Below, piece by piece: positions 1 to 7,924 of a stretch of DNA of 37,327 nucleotides. The DNA comes from Niastella sp. Its GTDB lineage: Bacteria; Bacteroidota; Bacteroidia; Chitinophagales; Chitinophagaceae. Position numbers and translations under genes: made by a program. The first letter of the stretch is position 1. Each line of letters opens with the position of its first letter. The stretch lies in contig JAGIBF010000080.1 of assembly GCA_017744515.1 (NCBI GenBank), forward strand, positions 1 to 37,327, given 5' to 3'. Below the pieces are notes generated by a model, which did not search any database, was not told the DNA's origin, and saw nothing but the letters and a program-made list of their open reading frames with translations.

Positions 1-26
1 CCACTAACCCTTTAAACTGTATTTGT

Positions 27-698
27 ATGAAAAAGTTATTTGTGTTTTTGTCTGGCGTGGTGCTTATGTTGTTACAGTCTTCCTGTGTGGGCAGTTTGCA
101 TTCGCTGGCTACTTATAAAACGATCATTACTGACAAGCGATTGATTGGCACCTGGAGTGATGGCAAAGATGTATTCACCATCCAGCCGCTTATTGAAAGT
201 GAACTTGCCAGGGAAAAAGATGGCAGCAAAACGAAGCTTGGCCTGGGTGACTCGCCTCAAGAGATTACCTTTTATTCCAATGCTTATCTTATTACTATCA
301 AGCAAAAGGGTATAGAGTATCTTATGCTTGGCGCACTAAGTAAGGTTAATGACCAACTTTTTGTAGACGTTATGTCTTTTACGCTGAAGGACCCTAAAAA
401 GCAGGAGGATAAGGGCAGTGGTTTTGAATTTTCTGTTGATTACCTGCCTACCTCAAGTATTGCCCAGATCCAGTTTCTTGATAACAACAGGCTTTCTATT
501 AAGTATCTTAATGGTGATTTTATCAAAGAGCAGGTGACTAAGGGCAATCTGCGGCTGAAGCATGAGCAGGACAACTTGTTTGGCTCATTTGTGATCACTG
601 CTTCTTCTTTTGAATTAAGACAGTTTTTGGAAAAGTATGGTCATGATGAACGGTTGTATTATAGTAAAGATTCAACCATTTTAACCAGAAAAGGATAA
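27..698 (+). CDS. Putative lipoprotein ahead of a LytS/LytTR pair
   Basis: 223 aa, function not recognised. The N-terminus is a lipoprotein signal: MKK, a hydrophobic stretch and a lipobox LQSSC with Cys about residue 20, so the mature protein should be lipid-anchored in the envelope. The rest is soluble, with a lipocalin-like opening (LIGTWSDGKDVFTI) that could be a small beta-barrel, but this is only an impression. Only 3 bases separate its stop from the next start, so it is probably co-transcribed with the kinase and regulator. It might be a sensor accessory or a target of that system; this is inference from position. Real gene: high confidence. Function: unknown. Confidence 0.8.
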   Translation: MKKLFVFLSGVVLMLLQSSCVGSLHSLATYKTIITDKRLIGTWSDGKDVFTIQPLIESELAREKDGSKTKLGLGDSPQEITFYSNAYLITIKQKGIEYLMLGALSKVNDQLFVDVMSFTLKDPKKQEDKGSGFEFSVDYLPTSSIAQIQFLDNNRLSIKYLNGDFIKEQVTKGNLRLKHEQDNLFGSFVITASSFELRQFLEKYGHDERLYYSKDSTILTRKG

Positions 699-701
699 GG
701 T

Positions 702-1751
702 ATGGTATCAAACAAACGTCGCTGGTTGTATCATCCCTTGTTCCGGTTTTTGCAGCACCTGGTTTTCTGGGTGCTGTCTTTCGTGGTGTTTGTGCAGCTT
801 TTTAAAACGGGTGTACGTGCGGAAAGGATCGACTATATATATGCTGCGCTGTTTCATGCAACGATTGTTCCGGCTGTATATGTGAACCTGGGGTGGCTGC
901 TTCCCCGGTTTGCCAATTACCGTTACTGGTGGTTGTATGTGCCTGCTGTGGCGGGGTTGATCGTTTTGTTTTCCTGGCTGAATTATTCTTTTTTTCAGGA
1001 TTGGTCGAAATATGTTTTACCCAATTATTTTTTTATTTCCTATTTCACGGTGTGGGAAGTGGGGCTTTTTTTCGTGGTGTATCTTGTTGTTACTTCTTTG
1101 CTGAAGTTGTCCAGGTCGTGGTTTGTGGTGAATGACCTGCAGCGACAGTTGTTGCAGATGGAGACGGAGAAGGTTCAGATAGAGCTGAAGGCTTTAAAGG
1201 CGCAGGTAAATCCTCATTTCTTTTTCAATACGCTGAATGGTATTTATTCCATGACGCTGGATAAGGACGAGCGTTTGCCGCAGACGATCTTACAGCTTTC
1301 GCACCTGATGCGGTATTTTTTGTATGAATCCGGGGAGGACCTGGTTCCACTGGAAAAAGAGTGGCAGATACTGGAGGATTATATTGCTTTGCAGCGTATC
1401 CGATCTAATGAGCAGCTGCAGCTGGTGAAGTCTGTGGAAGGGGAGTTCCAGGACCAGCGTATTGCGCCATTGTTGCTCATCACTTTCCTGGAGAATGCGT
1501 TCAAACATGGCGCCAAGGGGAATACCGGTCCTGTAAATATACATCTGTTGTTACAGGTGTTGCCTCGACTGCTACGCTTCCGGGTACAGAATACGCGCGG
1601 GGAGGTTGATGAGGTTGTGTTTTCCAACTATAAAGGGGTGGGGCTTGAGAATGTGCGCCGGCGATTGGAACTGTTGTATCCGGGCAAGCATTCTCTTTCG
1701 ATAGTGGAAACGGCGGATGATTTTATTGTAACGCTTGAATTGCAACTATGA
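702..1751 (+). CDS. LytS/YehU-type sensor histidine kinase
   Basis: 349 aa. Four hydrophobic segments lie in the first 135 residues (about 15-35, 45-68, 76-95, 108-135). A short coiled linker and a His_kinase domain (PF06580 type) follow. The phosphoacceptor motif is QVNPHFFFNTLN with His172; the N-box is ENAFKHG (264-270) and the G-box is GVGLEN (312-317). Kinases of this type lack large extracellular sensors and pair with LytTR regulators. Its TGA stop overlaps the ATG of the next gene (ATGA at 1748-1751), indicating translational coupling. The signal sensed cannot be read from the sequence. Confidence 0.93.
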   Translation: MVSNKRRWLYHPLFRFLQHLVFWVLSFVVFVQLFKTGVRAERIDYIYAALFHATIVPAVYVNLGWLLPRFANYRYWWLYVPAVAGLIVLFSWLNYSFFQDWSKYVLPNYFFISYFTVWEVGLFFVVYLVVTSLLKLSRSWFVVNDLQRQLLQMETEKVQIELKALKAQVNPHFFFNTLNGIYSMTLDKDERLPQTILQLSHLMRYFLYESGEDLVPLEKEWQILEDYIALQRIRSNEQLQLVKSVEGEFQDQRIAPLLLITFLENAFKHGAKGNTGPVNIHLLLQVLPRLLRFRVQNTRGEVDEVVFSNYKGVGLENVRRRLELLYPGKHSLSIVETADDFIVTLELQL

Positions 1752-2449
1752 GTACACTATATCGCTGCCTCGTGGTGGAAGACGAACCGCTGGCGCAGAA
1801 TGTGCTGAAAAAGTTTATTGCCGAGCATCCGTTATTGGAACTGGCTGCTGTTTGTGCGGATGCTATTGAAGCGCAGCAATGGCTGGCGCGGGAGCAGGCT
1901 GATATTGTTTTTTTGGATATCAACTTACCTAGGTTATCGGGTATCAGCTTTTTGAAAAGCCTTTCCCGTCCTCCGCTGGTGATCTTTACAACGGCTTAGC
2001 CTGAGTTCGCAGTAGAAGGTTTTGAGCTGGATGCGATAGATTACCTGGTGAAGCCTTTTTCTTTCGAGCGGTTTCTGAGGGCCATTAATAAGGTTTTGGA
2101 AAAGCTGGAACGGAAGGCGCCGGGTGGCGCTACAGTTGCGCCTGTTTCTATTTTTATTAAGGCCGATAAGAAGGTGTACAAGATCAACCTTGCTGATATC
2201 TTGTATATCGAGGCGTTGGATGATTATGTGAAGGTGGTAACCACACAGTCTAACTACCTGGTGCATGATACGCTGAAGAGTTTGCAAGAGGAGTTGCCGG
2301 CAGACTTGTTTATGCGGGTGCATAAGAGTTATATCATCGCCGGGAGCAAGATTGTGTTTATCGAGGGTAATTATGTGAAGATCGGGGACAGGGATATTCC
2401 GATCGGCGCTTCGTATAGGGACGACGTGTTTGCGCGATTGAAGATTTAG
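1748..2449 (+). pseudogene. LytTR response regulator interrupted by an in-frame amber codon
   Basis: Reads as one 233-codon response regulator if the TAG at 1997-1999 (codon 84) is read through. Codons 1-83 form the receiver start: acidic EDE at 11-13, phospho-acceptor Asp57 in FLDINLP, and the conserved TTA. Codons 85-233 continue in the same frame with PEFAVEGFELDAIDYLVKPF, which carries the receiver Lys, then a LytTR DNA-binding domain (from about IFIKADKKVYKI to the end). In LytTR receivers the residue after TTA is usually Tyr, so TAC/TAT to TAG explains the break by one base. As written, only an 83-aa receiver fragment is made. TAG also ends this frame at 2447-2449 and other genes here, so it is a normal stop. 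Could be a real nonsense mutation or a sequence error. Confidence 0.85.
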
Positions 2450-2571
2450 TCCGGAAGACCGAAAGTCGGGAAGTCCGATAGAAATGCAGTCTTTTCTAAC
2501 TTTCCTGCAGACTTTCGGACTTTGCTGACTTTCCGACTTTTTTGAGTTTCTTTGCTGCTTATTTTTAGCGT
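2450..2571. repeat. Intergenic repeat element built of GACTTTCGG/GACTTTCCG units
   Basis: The 122-base gap before gmk is dominated by related units. The right side has GACTTTCGGACTTT and GACTTTCCGACTTT as near-direct repeats (2510-2540). The left side (2461-2478) has their approximate complement, GAAAGTCGGGAAGTCCGA. Together they can form a large imperfect stem-loop, and the T-run near 2536-2543 could make it a terminator for the kinase/regulator unit. It looks like a dispersed non-coding repeat of this lineage, which is inference, since only one copy is in the window. Confidence 0.55.
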
Positions 2572-3150
2572 ATGTCTTTTGATCCTGGAAATAAAATACT
2601 GATCATCACTGCTCCATCGGGCGCCGGCAAGACGTCGATCACGCGGCACCTGTTGCAACTAATGCCTCAGCTGGCTTTTTCGGTATCTGCGGCTACGCGC
2701 AATGCGCGGGGTAACGAGCGGAATGGGGTGGATTATTATTTTATGAGTGTTGAGGATTTCCAGCAAAAGATCCGCGACCAGCAGTTTGTGGAATGGGAAA
2801 TGGTGTATGAGGGCAAATATTACGGTACGCTCAAATCTGAACTGGAGCGTATTTGGGGCAATGGCCAGGTGCCGGTACTGGATATCGATGTGAAAGGGGC
2901 CATCCACGTTCAACAGCAATATCCTAATTCTACGTTGTCTATATTTATTGAACCACCTTCTGTAGATGAACTAAAACGCCGCCTGGAGTCGCGGGGCACT
3001 GAAACGGTAGAAAGTTTGCAGGCCCGGGTGAACAAGGCTTCTTATGAGATATCTTTCAAGCATCATTTTCACCGTATTGTGATCAATGCGCAACTGGATA
3101 AGGCCCGGGAAGAAGCGATGGGGATCGTGAAGGACTTTCTGGCGATTTGA
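2572..3150 (+). CDS. gmk: Guanylate kinase
   Basis: 192 aa, normal length. Phosphorylates GMP to GDP with ATP, an essential cytoplasmic step of purine nucleotide synthesis. The P-loop is APSGAGKTS at about 14-22. The GMP-binding region has SAATRNARGNERNGVDYYF and EGKYYGT. VLDIDVKGA is the second conserved nucleotide segment, and the lid has RLESRGTE. The ATG at 2572 precedes the P-loop by about a dozen residues, as expected. It stands alone between intergenic regions and is probably expressed constitutively. Confidence 0.97.
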   Translation: MSFDPGNKILIITAPSGAGKTSITRHLLQLMPQLAFSVSAATRNARGNERNGVDYYFMSVEDFQQKIRDQQFVEWEMVYEGKYYGTLKSELERIWGNGQVPVLDIDVKGAIHVQQQYPNSTLSIFIEPPSVDELKRRLESRGTETVESLQARVNKASYEISFKHHFHRIVINAQLDKAREEAMGIVKDFLAI

Positions 3151-3322
3151 TTATCTGGCAACCGGTAGCCGAAAATCGGCAATGCGTTTGACCTGAAAGG
3201 GGAGTGAACCGGGCAAAACCTCCACAATTTTTCACAAAACCGTCAAACTACAGCCTTAAATAGCAATCTTCCTCAATAAGTTATGTAATCCATCGTTCTT
3301 TTTATAAATTCGTATCCCAAGT

Positions 3323-4600
3323 ATGAGTTTAGTAGTCATAATACTTATTGGTTTAGCGATTTTTTTCATCGCTTATTTTTCGGGTATAGAGGTAGCGTTT
3401 ACTACGGCTAACCGCCTGAATATCGAGTTGAAGAAAAAGCAGGGGTCTACCAGCAGTCAGCTGTTGAGCAGCCTTTTTGAGAATCCTTCCCGTTTTATCG
3501 GTGTCAATATCGTTGGTTTCAATTTCTTCCTGGTGACGGCTGTCCTTTTGGGTAGTGCGAGCTGGAATATGGTGATCAACTTCGAAAAGATGGATAGTAC
3601 GCTATTGTCCTATGTGGTGCCGGCAAGGCTGGTGATGGAAATTATTCTTTCCTGGCTGGTGATCATCATTTTCGGAGAGTTTATTCCCAGGGCCATTTTC
3701 AGGGCTAAAGCCGATAGTTTACTGTCTGCCTCTGCCCGTACGGGTTTGTTGGGTCTTGCTGATCAGCTGTTCAACTGGGTAAGTAACACGGCTGTGAAGA
3801 TTTCCGTTTTCGTATTGAACATCATTTTCGATATGCGGATCGACCGGAAGAAGCCGGCTTTTTCCCGTGCCGACCTGGACCAGTTCGTTAGTCAGAATAA
3901 CGAGCACCATAACCAAAGTCAGGACCTGAAGGCTGAGTTGTTTGAGAATGCGCTTTCGCTGCCCAAGATCAAGATACGGGAGTGCCTGGTGCCGAGGAAA
4001 GAGATCGAGGCGGTGGATATCAAGCTGAGTGTTGAAGAGGTGCGTTTGCGCTTTGTAAATACCAAGTTGAGTAAGCTGGTAGTATATGATGGCGATATAG
4101 ACCATATTTTAGGTTATGTACATCAGCTGGGGCTTTTCAAGCAGCCTGCCACGTTGAAGGAAATGTTGCTGCCCATTCCGGCTATTCCGGAGAGTATGAG
4201 TGCTACTGATCTGATCAGCAAGTTCAGCAAGGAGCGCAAGAGTATTGCCTGGGTGGTGGACGAGTTTGGCGGTACGGCTGGTATCGTTACCATGGAAGAC
4301 CTGCTGGAAGAGATCTTTGGTGAGATCAAGGATGAGTTTGATGTGGAGGAGTTTGAAGACAAGCGTATTTCGGATAATGAATTTATTTTGAGTGGCCGGC
4401 TGGAGTTGGACTATTTAAAGGAGAAGTATGGCCTGGAGTTCCCGGAAAACGATTCGGAGACTTTGTCGGGCTTTATCATTCAACAGCATGAAACCATCCC
4501 TAAAGTACGGGAGCGTATCATTATTGGTGATTATGAGTTTGACGTGATGAATGTGAGTGATACCCGTATAGAGACGGTTCGCCTTAAGTTGTTGAATTAG
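3323..4600 (+). CDS. CNNM/CorC-HlyC family membrane protein (DUF21 + CBS pair)
   Basis: 425 aa. Domain order: DUF21 (CNNM) membrane region with several TM segments (about 1-145), a linker with a charged patch, two CBS domains (about 205-335) and a CorC_HlyC domain (about 345-425). CBS2 carries the signature DEFGGTAGIVTMEDLLEEIF. The family is linked to Mg2+/Co2+ efflux or homeostasis in the inner membrane; old 'hemolysin' labels are not supported by biochemistry. Bacteroidota GldE, a gliding protein, has the same layout, but no gldD lies beside this gene, so I do not use that name. The 170 bases upstream show no clear promoter or structure. Confidence 0.88.
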   Translation: MSLVVIILIGLAIFFIAYFSGIEVAFTTANRLNIELKKKQGSTSSQLLSSLFENPSRFIGVNIVGFNFFLVTAVLLGSASWNMVINFEKMDSTLLSYVVPARLVMEIILSWLVIIIFGEFIPRAIFRAKADSLLSASARTGLLGLADQLFNWVSNTAVKISVFVLNIIFDMRIDRKKPAFSRADLDQFVSQNNEHHNQSQDLKAELFENALSLPKIKIRECLVPRKEIEAVDIKLSVEEVRLRFVNTKLSKLVVYDGDIDHILGYVHQLGLFKQPATLKEMLLPIPAIPESMSATDLISKFSKERKSIAWVVDEFGGTAGIVTMEDLLEEIFGEIKDEFDVEEFEDKRISDNEFILSGRLELDYLKEKYGLEFPENDSETLSGFIIQQHETIPKVRERIIIGDYEFDVMNVSDTRIETVRLKLLN

Positions 4601-4675
4601 CAGTCTATAAGGGGCAATCTTTTCAATCACTTCATATTAACATGCTTTCCTGGTTCACCCAACGTGAATAACCCG

Positions 4676-4683
4676 TACATTTG
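4676..4683 (+). promoter_or_regulatory. Candidate -7 promoter element for tatC
   Basis: TACATTTG matches the Bacteroidota sigma-A -7 consensus TAnnTTTG exactly and sits 34 bases before the tatC ATG. No clear TTTG -33 box is visible at the usual spacing, so this is a moderate call. It suggests tatC has its own transcript apart from the upstream CorC-like gene. Confidence 0.5.
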
Positions 4684-4717
4684 CCACGCTTTTACCAAGT
4701 TATACCTGTATTAGTCA

Positions 4718-5572
4718 ATGGCGTTATCGTTTTTTAACAAAAGGAAGGCTGACAATCCGGAAATGTCTTTTATAGACCACCTGGAAGAATTGCGCTGGCA
4801 TATTATGCGCTCTGTGCTGGCAATTCTCGTTGGGGCGATTGTGGTTTTCATTTATATTGACTGGGTTTTCGATACGATCATAGCTGGTCCTTTGCAGGCC
4901 AATTTTTATACTTATACGGCTTTGTGCAAGTTTAGCCAGTGGGTAGGTGCAGGCGATACTTTGTGCCTTCCTCCGCCCAAAGTGGCTGAATTGCAGACTA
5001 CTACTTTAGGCTCTCAGTTCATGAGTAGCATTACCATGGCTTTTGTGGGTGGTTTTATTTTTGCCTTCCCCTACATTTTCTGGGAGTTTTGGCGGTTTGT
5101 AAAACCGGCGCTGAGTCCCAAGGAGTTAAAGAGTACCCGTGGCGCTATTTTCTTCGTTTCTATTTTCTTTTTCCTCGGGGTGGCTTTTGGTTATTTTCTG
5201 CTCGCTCCTTTTACTTTCAGCTTTTTAGCTAATTATACCATCGGCACCAAGCATATCCTCGTAGCCCGGCCTACACTGGCTGACTATATGGAGAACCTGA
5301 TAGATATTATTATTGGTTCTGCGCTGGCGTTCCAATTGCCAGTAGTGTCTTATGTATTAACACGGATAGGGCTTATTACGCCTAATTTCCTGAAAACTTA
5401 CCGCAAGTATGCGTATGTGGCCATCCTGGTGATCGCTGCGATCATCACTCCTTCTCCCGACTGGATGAGCCAGATGATCGTCTTCCTGCCGCTGGCTTTC
5501 CTGTATGAGTTCAGCATTGTCATCTCTAAGCGCGTATTTAAGAAGGAAGAAGAGAAGGCGAGAGATTTCTAA
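4718..5572 (+). CDS. tatC: Sec-independent protein translocase subunit TatC
   Basis: 284 aa with six predicted TM segments. TatC recognises the twin-arginine signal of folded cargo in the cytoplasmic membrane and works with TatA/TatB. The family N-terminal motif is MSFIDHLEELRWHI (about 16-29). The first periplasmic loop, with conserved FxxxxK-like and PYIFWEFWRFVKPAL segments, is clear. The loop around residues 55-90 (TALCKFSQWVG...) is longer than in E. coli TatC, as is common in Bacteroidota. No tatA is in the window, so the partner must be encoded elsewhere. Confidence 0.97.
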   Translation: MALSFFNKRKADNPEMSFIDHLEELRWHIMRSVLAILVGAIVVFIYIDWVFDTIIAGPLQANFYTYTALCKFSQWVGAGDTLCLPPPKVAELQTTTLGSQFMSSITMAFVGGFIFAFPYIFWEFWRFVKPALSPKELKSTRGAIFFVSIFFFLGVAFGYFLLAPFTFSFLANYTIGTKHILVARPTLADYMENLIDIIIGSALAFQLPVVSYVLTRIGLITPNFLKTYRKYAYVAILVIAAIITPSPDWMSQMIVFLPLAFLYEFSIVISKRVFKKEEEKARDF

Positions 5573-5580
5573 TGTCAGTA

Positions 5581-5600
5581 GTGAGTGGTGAGTTGTGAGT
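5581..5600. repeat. Short tandem GTGAGT-type repeat
   Basis: The gap after tatC begins with GTGAGTGGTGAGTTGTGAGT, three degenerate copies of a GTGAGT unit. Such low-complexity tracts occur in intergenic DNA of this group. No coding or hairpin role is evident. The rest of the gap to rpiB (5601-5723) is T-rich with no feature I can support. Confidence 0.4.
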
Positions 5601-5723
5601 ACGTTTGTTTCGCAGGCGTAAAGAGGTTTATTGGGTGGATGGCTTTATCCCTGTGTTTCTTACTTCTCTTACTGCTGGTTTTTTGTACTTTCGCGCTCTA
5701 TTTTTCAATCTATTCATTAAAGT

Positions 5724-6176
5724 ATGTCTTCGTTTGATCTTTCTAAACCGATTGCTATCGGCAGCGACCATGCCGGTTTTGATTATAAGGTAGCTTTGGT
5801 AAAATGGCTTATTGAAAAGGGTTACCAGGTTAGTGATATGGGTGTGTATGAAAACAAGTCGGTAGATTATCCTGATTATGCTCACCCTGTAGCGGATGCG
5901 GTGGAAAAGGGTGAGGTTGCTTTTGGTATCCTGTTGTGTGGCAGCGCCAATGGCGTGTGTATTACTGCCAATAAACACCAGAGTATCCGTGCCGGGCTTG
6001 CCTTCCAGACGGATGTAGCGCAACTGATACGCCAACACAATGATGCGAATGTGATCTGTATTCCTGCGCGCTTTGTGTCTGTGGAATATGCCAGGCAAAT
6101 GGTAGAGATTTTTATCAATACGCCTTTTGAGGGCGGCCGTCACCAGACAAGGGTGAATAAGATCGCCTGTAGCTAA
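5724..6176 (+). CDS. rpiB: Ribose-5-phosphate isomerase B
   Basis: 150 aa. Interconverts ribulose 5-phosphate and ribose 5-phosphate in the non-oxidative pentose phosphate pathway (LacA/RpiB fold). AIGSDHAGFDYK (11-22) holds the substrate-binding Asp-His. GILLCGSANGVCITANKH (about 68-85) holds the catalytic Cys72 of the RpiB subgroup and the phosphate-binding GSANG loop. NDANVICIPARF follows as usual. The other RpiB-fold candidate, allose 6-phosphate isomerase, cannot be excluded by sequence, but RpiB is the usual role. A strong bidirectional terminator lies just downstream. Confidence 0.95.
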   Translation: MSSFDLSKPIAIGSDHAGFDYKVALVKWLIEKGYQVSDMGVYENKSVDYPDYAHPVADAVEKGEVAFGILLCGSANGVCITANKHQSIRAGLAFQTDVAQLIRQHNDANVICIPARFVSVEYARQMVEIFINTPFEGGRHQTRVNKIACS

Positions 6177-6215
6177 TATGGTTAATTCCGCAGAGCGGGA
6201 CAAGTTTCGATAATG

Positions 6216-6255
6216 AAAAATGCCTCAGGTTGCTATTGCATCCTGAGGCATTTTG
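6216..6255. terminator. Bidirectional intrinsic terminator between rpiB and the DHS-like gene
   Basis: Perfect 13-bp stem AAAATGCCTCAGG / CCTGAGGCATTTT with a 12-base loop (arms 6217-6229 and 6242-6254). A-rich and T-rich flanks serve both strands. It sits between the two convergent genes and should end both transcripts. Confidence 0.9.
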
Positions 6256-6271
6256 CTTTTAATATTCTTTA

Positions 6272-7246
6272 TTACCAGCCCAGCAGCCAGGCAAAGATGA
6301 GTGGCGCTACGATGGTTGCATCGCTTTCTACAATAAACTTAGGGGTATTGATGTCCAGTTTGCCCCAGGTGATCTTTTCGTTGGGCACTGCTCCGGAATA
6401 GGAGCCATAGGAAGTCGTGGAGTCAGAGATCTGGCAGAAGTAGCTCCAAAAGGGTACATCATGCCATTCCAGATCCTGGTACATCATTGGCACCACGCAG
6501 ATGGGGAAGTCTCCGGCTATACCGCCACCGATCTGGAAGAATCCTACGCCCTTGCCTTCACTGTTCTTTCTGTACCAGTCGGCCAGCCAAACCATGTATT
6601 CGATACCATTTTTTACTGTGGTAGCTTGCAGCTGTCCTTTGATCACGTAGCTGGCGAAGATGTTGCCAGTGGTGCTGTCTTCCCAGCCTGGTACCACGAT
6701 GGGGATGTTCTTTTCTGCAGCGGCAACGATCCAGCTGTCTTTGGGATCTATTTCATAGTATTGTTTCAGTACTCCGCTGAGCACTACTTTATACAGGAAT
6801 TCATGGGGGAAGTAGCGTTCGCCTTTTGCTTCAGCGTCTTTCCATGCATCTTCGAGGTGTTTTTGCAGGCGGCGGAAAGCTTCTTCTTCAGGCATGCAGG
6901 TATCAGTAACGCGGTTGTAGTGATTTTCGAGCAGGTCCCATTCGTCCTGGGGTGTGAGGTCGCGGTAGTTGGGTACGCGCTTGTAGCTGTTGTGGGCTAC
7001 GAGGTTCATTACGTCTTCTTCGAGGTTGGCGCCGGTACAGGAGATGATGTGAATCTTATCCTGGCGTATCATTTCGGCCAGGGAAATGCCGAGTTCTGCT
7101 GTACTCATGGCCCCAGCCAGGGTAACCATCATTTTACCTCCTTCGAGGAGGTGTGTTTCATATCCTTTGGCTGCATCTATCAATGCTGCAGCGTTGAAGT
7201 GTCTGTAGTGATGTTGGATAAACTGTGAAACAGGTCCTTTAGCCAT
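6272..7246 (-). CDS. Deoxyhypusine-synthase-family protein lacking the catalytic lysine
   Basis: 324 aa. The DHS fold is clear: NAD-site segments SCTGANLEEDV (69-79) and PGWEDSTTGN (186-195), the active-site segment SGAVPNEKITWGKLDI (284-299) and SDATIVAPLIFAW near the C-terminus. Eukaryotic DHS uses a Lys in GGGxxK to form the enzyme-imine intermediate with the aminobutyl group. Here the equivalent is GGGIAGDF (240-247), with Gly245 at the Lys position. Bacteria lack eIF5A; some bacterial relatives act as homospermidine synthases but keep the Lys. This clade probably uses another chemistry or substrate. It is monocistronic, with a TAnnTTTG element upstream. Fold: high confidence. Reaction: unknown. 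Confidence 0.85.
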   Translation of the reverse strand: MAKGPVSQFIQHHYRHFNAAALIDAAKGYETHLLEGGKMMVTLAGAMSTAELGISLAEMIRQDKIHIISCTGANLEEDVMNLVAHNSYKRVPNYRDLTPQDEWDLLENHYNRVTDTCMPEEEAFRRLQKHLEDAWKDAEAKGERYFPHEFLYKVVLSGVLKQYYEIDPKDSWIVAAAEKNIPIVVPGWEDSTTGNIFASYVIKGQLQATTVKNGIEYMVWLADWYRKNSEGKGVGFFQIGGGIAGDFPICVVPMMYQDLEWHDVPFWSYFCQISDSTTSYGSYSGAVPNEKITWGKLDINTPKFIVESDATIVAPLIFAWLLGW

Positions 7247-7270
7247 GACGATTCAGAATTTTTGTGGCGG

Positions 7271-7278
7271 CAAAGTTA
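7271..7278 (-). promoter_or_regulatory. Candidate -7 promoter element of the DHS-like gene
   Basis: On the minus strand this reads TAACTTTG, a full match to TAnnTTTG, 25 bases before the ATG. An imperfect palindrome ATGGG-N5-CCCAT (7285-7299) lies just upstream, in the spacer or -33 zone, where a regulator could bind. Confidence 0.5.
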
Positions 7279-7310
7279 ACATAAATGGGGTATACCCATC
7301 ATTAATAAAT

Positions 7311-7338
7311 AAGGTGAGCCGTTGTAACGACTCACCTT
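7311..7338 (-). terminator. Intrinsic terminator after the PepSY-like gene
   Basis: A 28-base hairpin: AAGGTGAGCCGTT, a 2-base loop, AACGACTCACCTT (13 pairs, one mismatch). Read on the minus strand it is followed by the T-rich TTATTTATT, as expected for ending the gene at 7375-7827 before it runs into the DHS-like promoter. Confidence 0.8.
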
Positions 7339-7374
7339 TCTCTTTTCCAACTAAAACCAACTAAAAAAACCGTT

Positions 7375-7827
7375 TTATTGTACTGCTTTCTTTTCTTTCC
7401 TGAATGTTTCCCAGCCTGTTGAAGCGCTTGCCTTTAGAATTACCTGTTGATCACCGTTTTGCAGTGTTACATAATAACTTGTGTTGTTGTTGGCTGCCAT
7501 TTCAAAGAGGTCGGTGATCCAGTAGGCGCCGTAGGTTTTCCTGAGGTCTGCCTGCAGGTTGATGGGCAGTTGTGATGACAGGATGTTACGGGTTGCGGCT
7601 ACCAGTTCTCCTTCTTTGGAGTAATAAGCGAACATTACCTGGTCGTTGAGTTTGAAAGTGACCTTGGCGAATTCTTTACCGCTTTCCCAGCTTATTTCCT
7701 GTGCTCCGGCGAAGTCTTTCTTAAATGCGTTGACTACTTGTTGGCTAACTGTTTCTGTGTAGCGGGCAAAAGAGGAACTTATTCCTACTGTTAACATTAA
7801 TGCCCAAACTAAGATTGTCTTTTTCAT
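7375..7827 (-). CDS. Secreted PepSY-like (BLIP-fold-like) protein, copy 1
   Basis: 150 aa. A signal peptide (about 1-21, ending SSSFA-RY) predicts export. The mature part resembles the putative beta-lactamase-inhibitor-like PepSY-like family (DUF2874): an amphipathic helix with VNAFKKDFAGAQEISWE, then strand pairs around YYSKEGELVAATR and SYYVTLQNGDQQVILK. Such proteins are abundant, small and periplasmic or secreted in Bacteroidota, with no firmly established function. It is a paralogue of the proteins at 7925-8392 and 12749-13183. The gap of about 100 bases to copy 2 suggests a shared transcript is possible. Confidence 0.82.
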   Translation of the reverse strand: MKKTILVWALMLTVGISSSFARYTETVSQQVVNAFKKDFAGAQEISWESGKEFAKVTFKLNDQVMFAYYSKEGELVAATRNILSSQLPINLQADLRKTYGAYWITDLFEMAANNNTSYYVTLQNGDQQVILKASASTGWETFRKEKKAVQ

Positions 7828-7924
7828 GCTATACTATTTTATATGAGTTATGTTAATTTCTTTTTTTGCTGCTACACTCTCCAATTGCCCTTCACTATTA
7901 TCAGACGCAGGTTTTTTTCAAATG

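Noticed and set aside
5605..5793. 62-codon plus-strand ORF upstream of and overlapping rpiB
   Set aside because: Overlaps the start of rpiB in another frame; low-complexity and unsupported by any motif.
6461..7228. 255-codon plus-strand ORF
   Set aside because: Antisense shadow of the DHS-like gene, which has clear family motifs on the minus strand.
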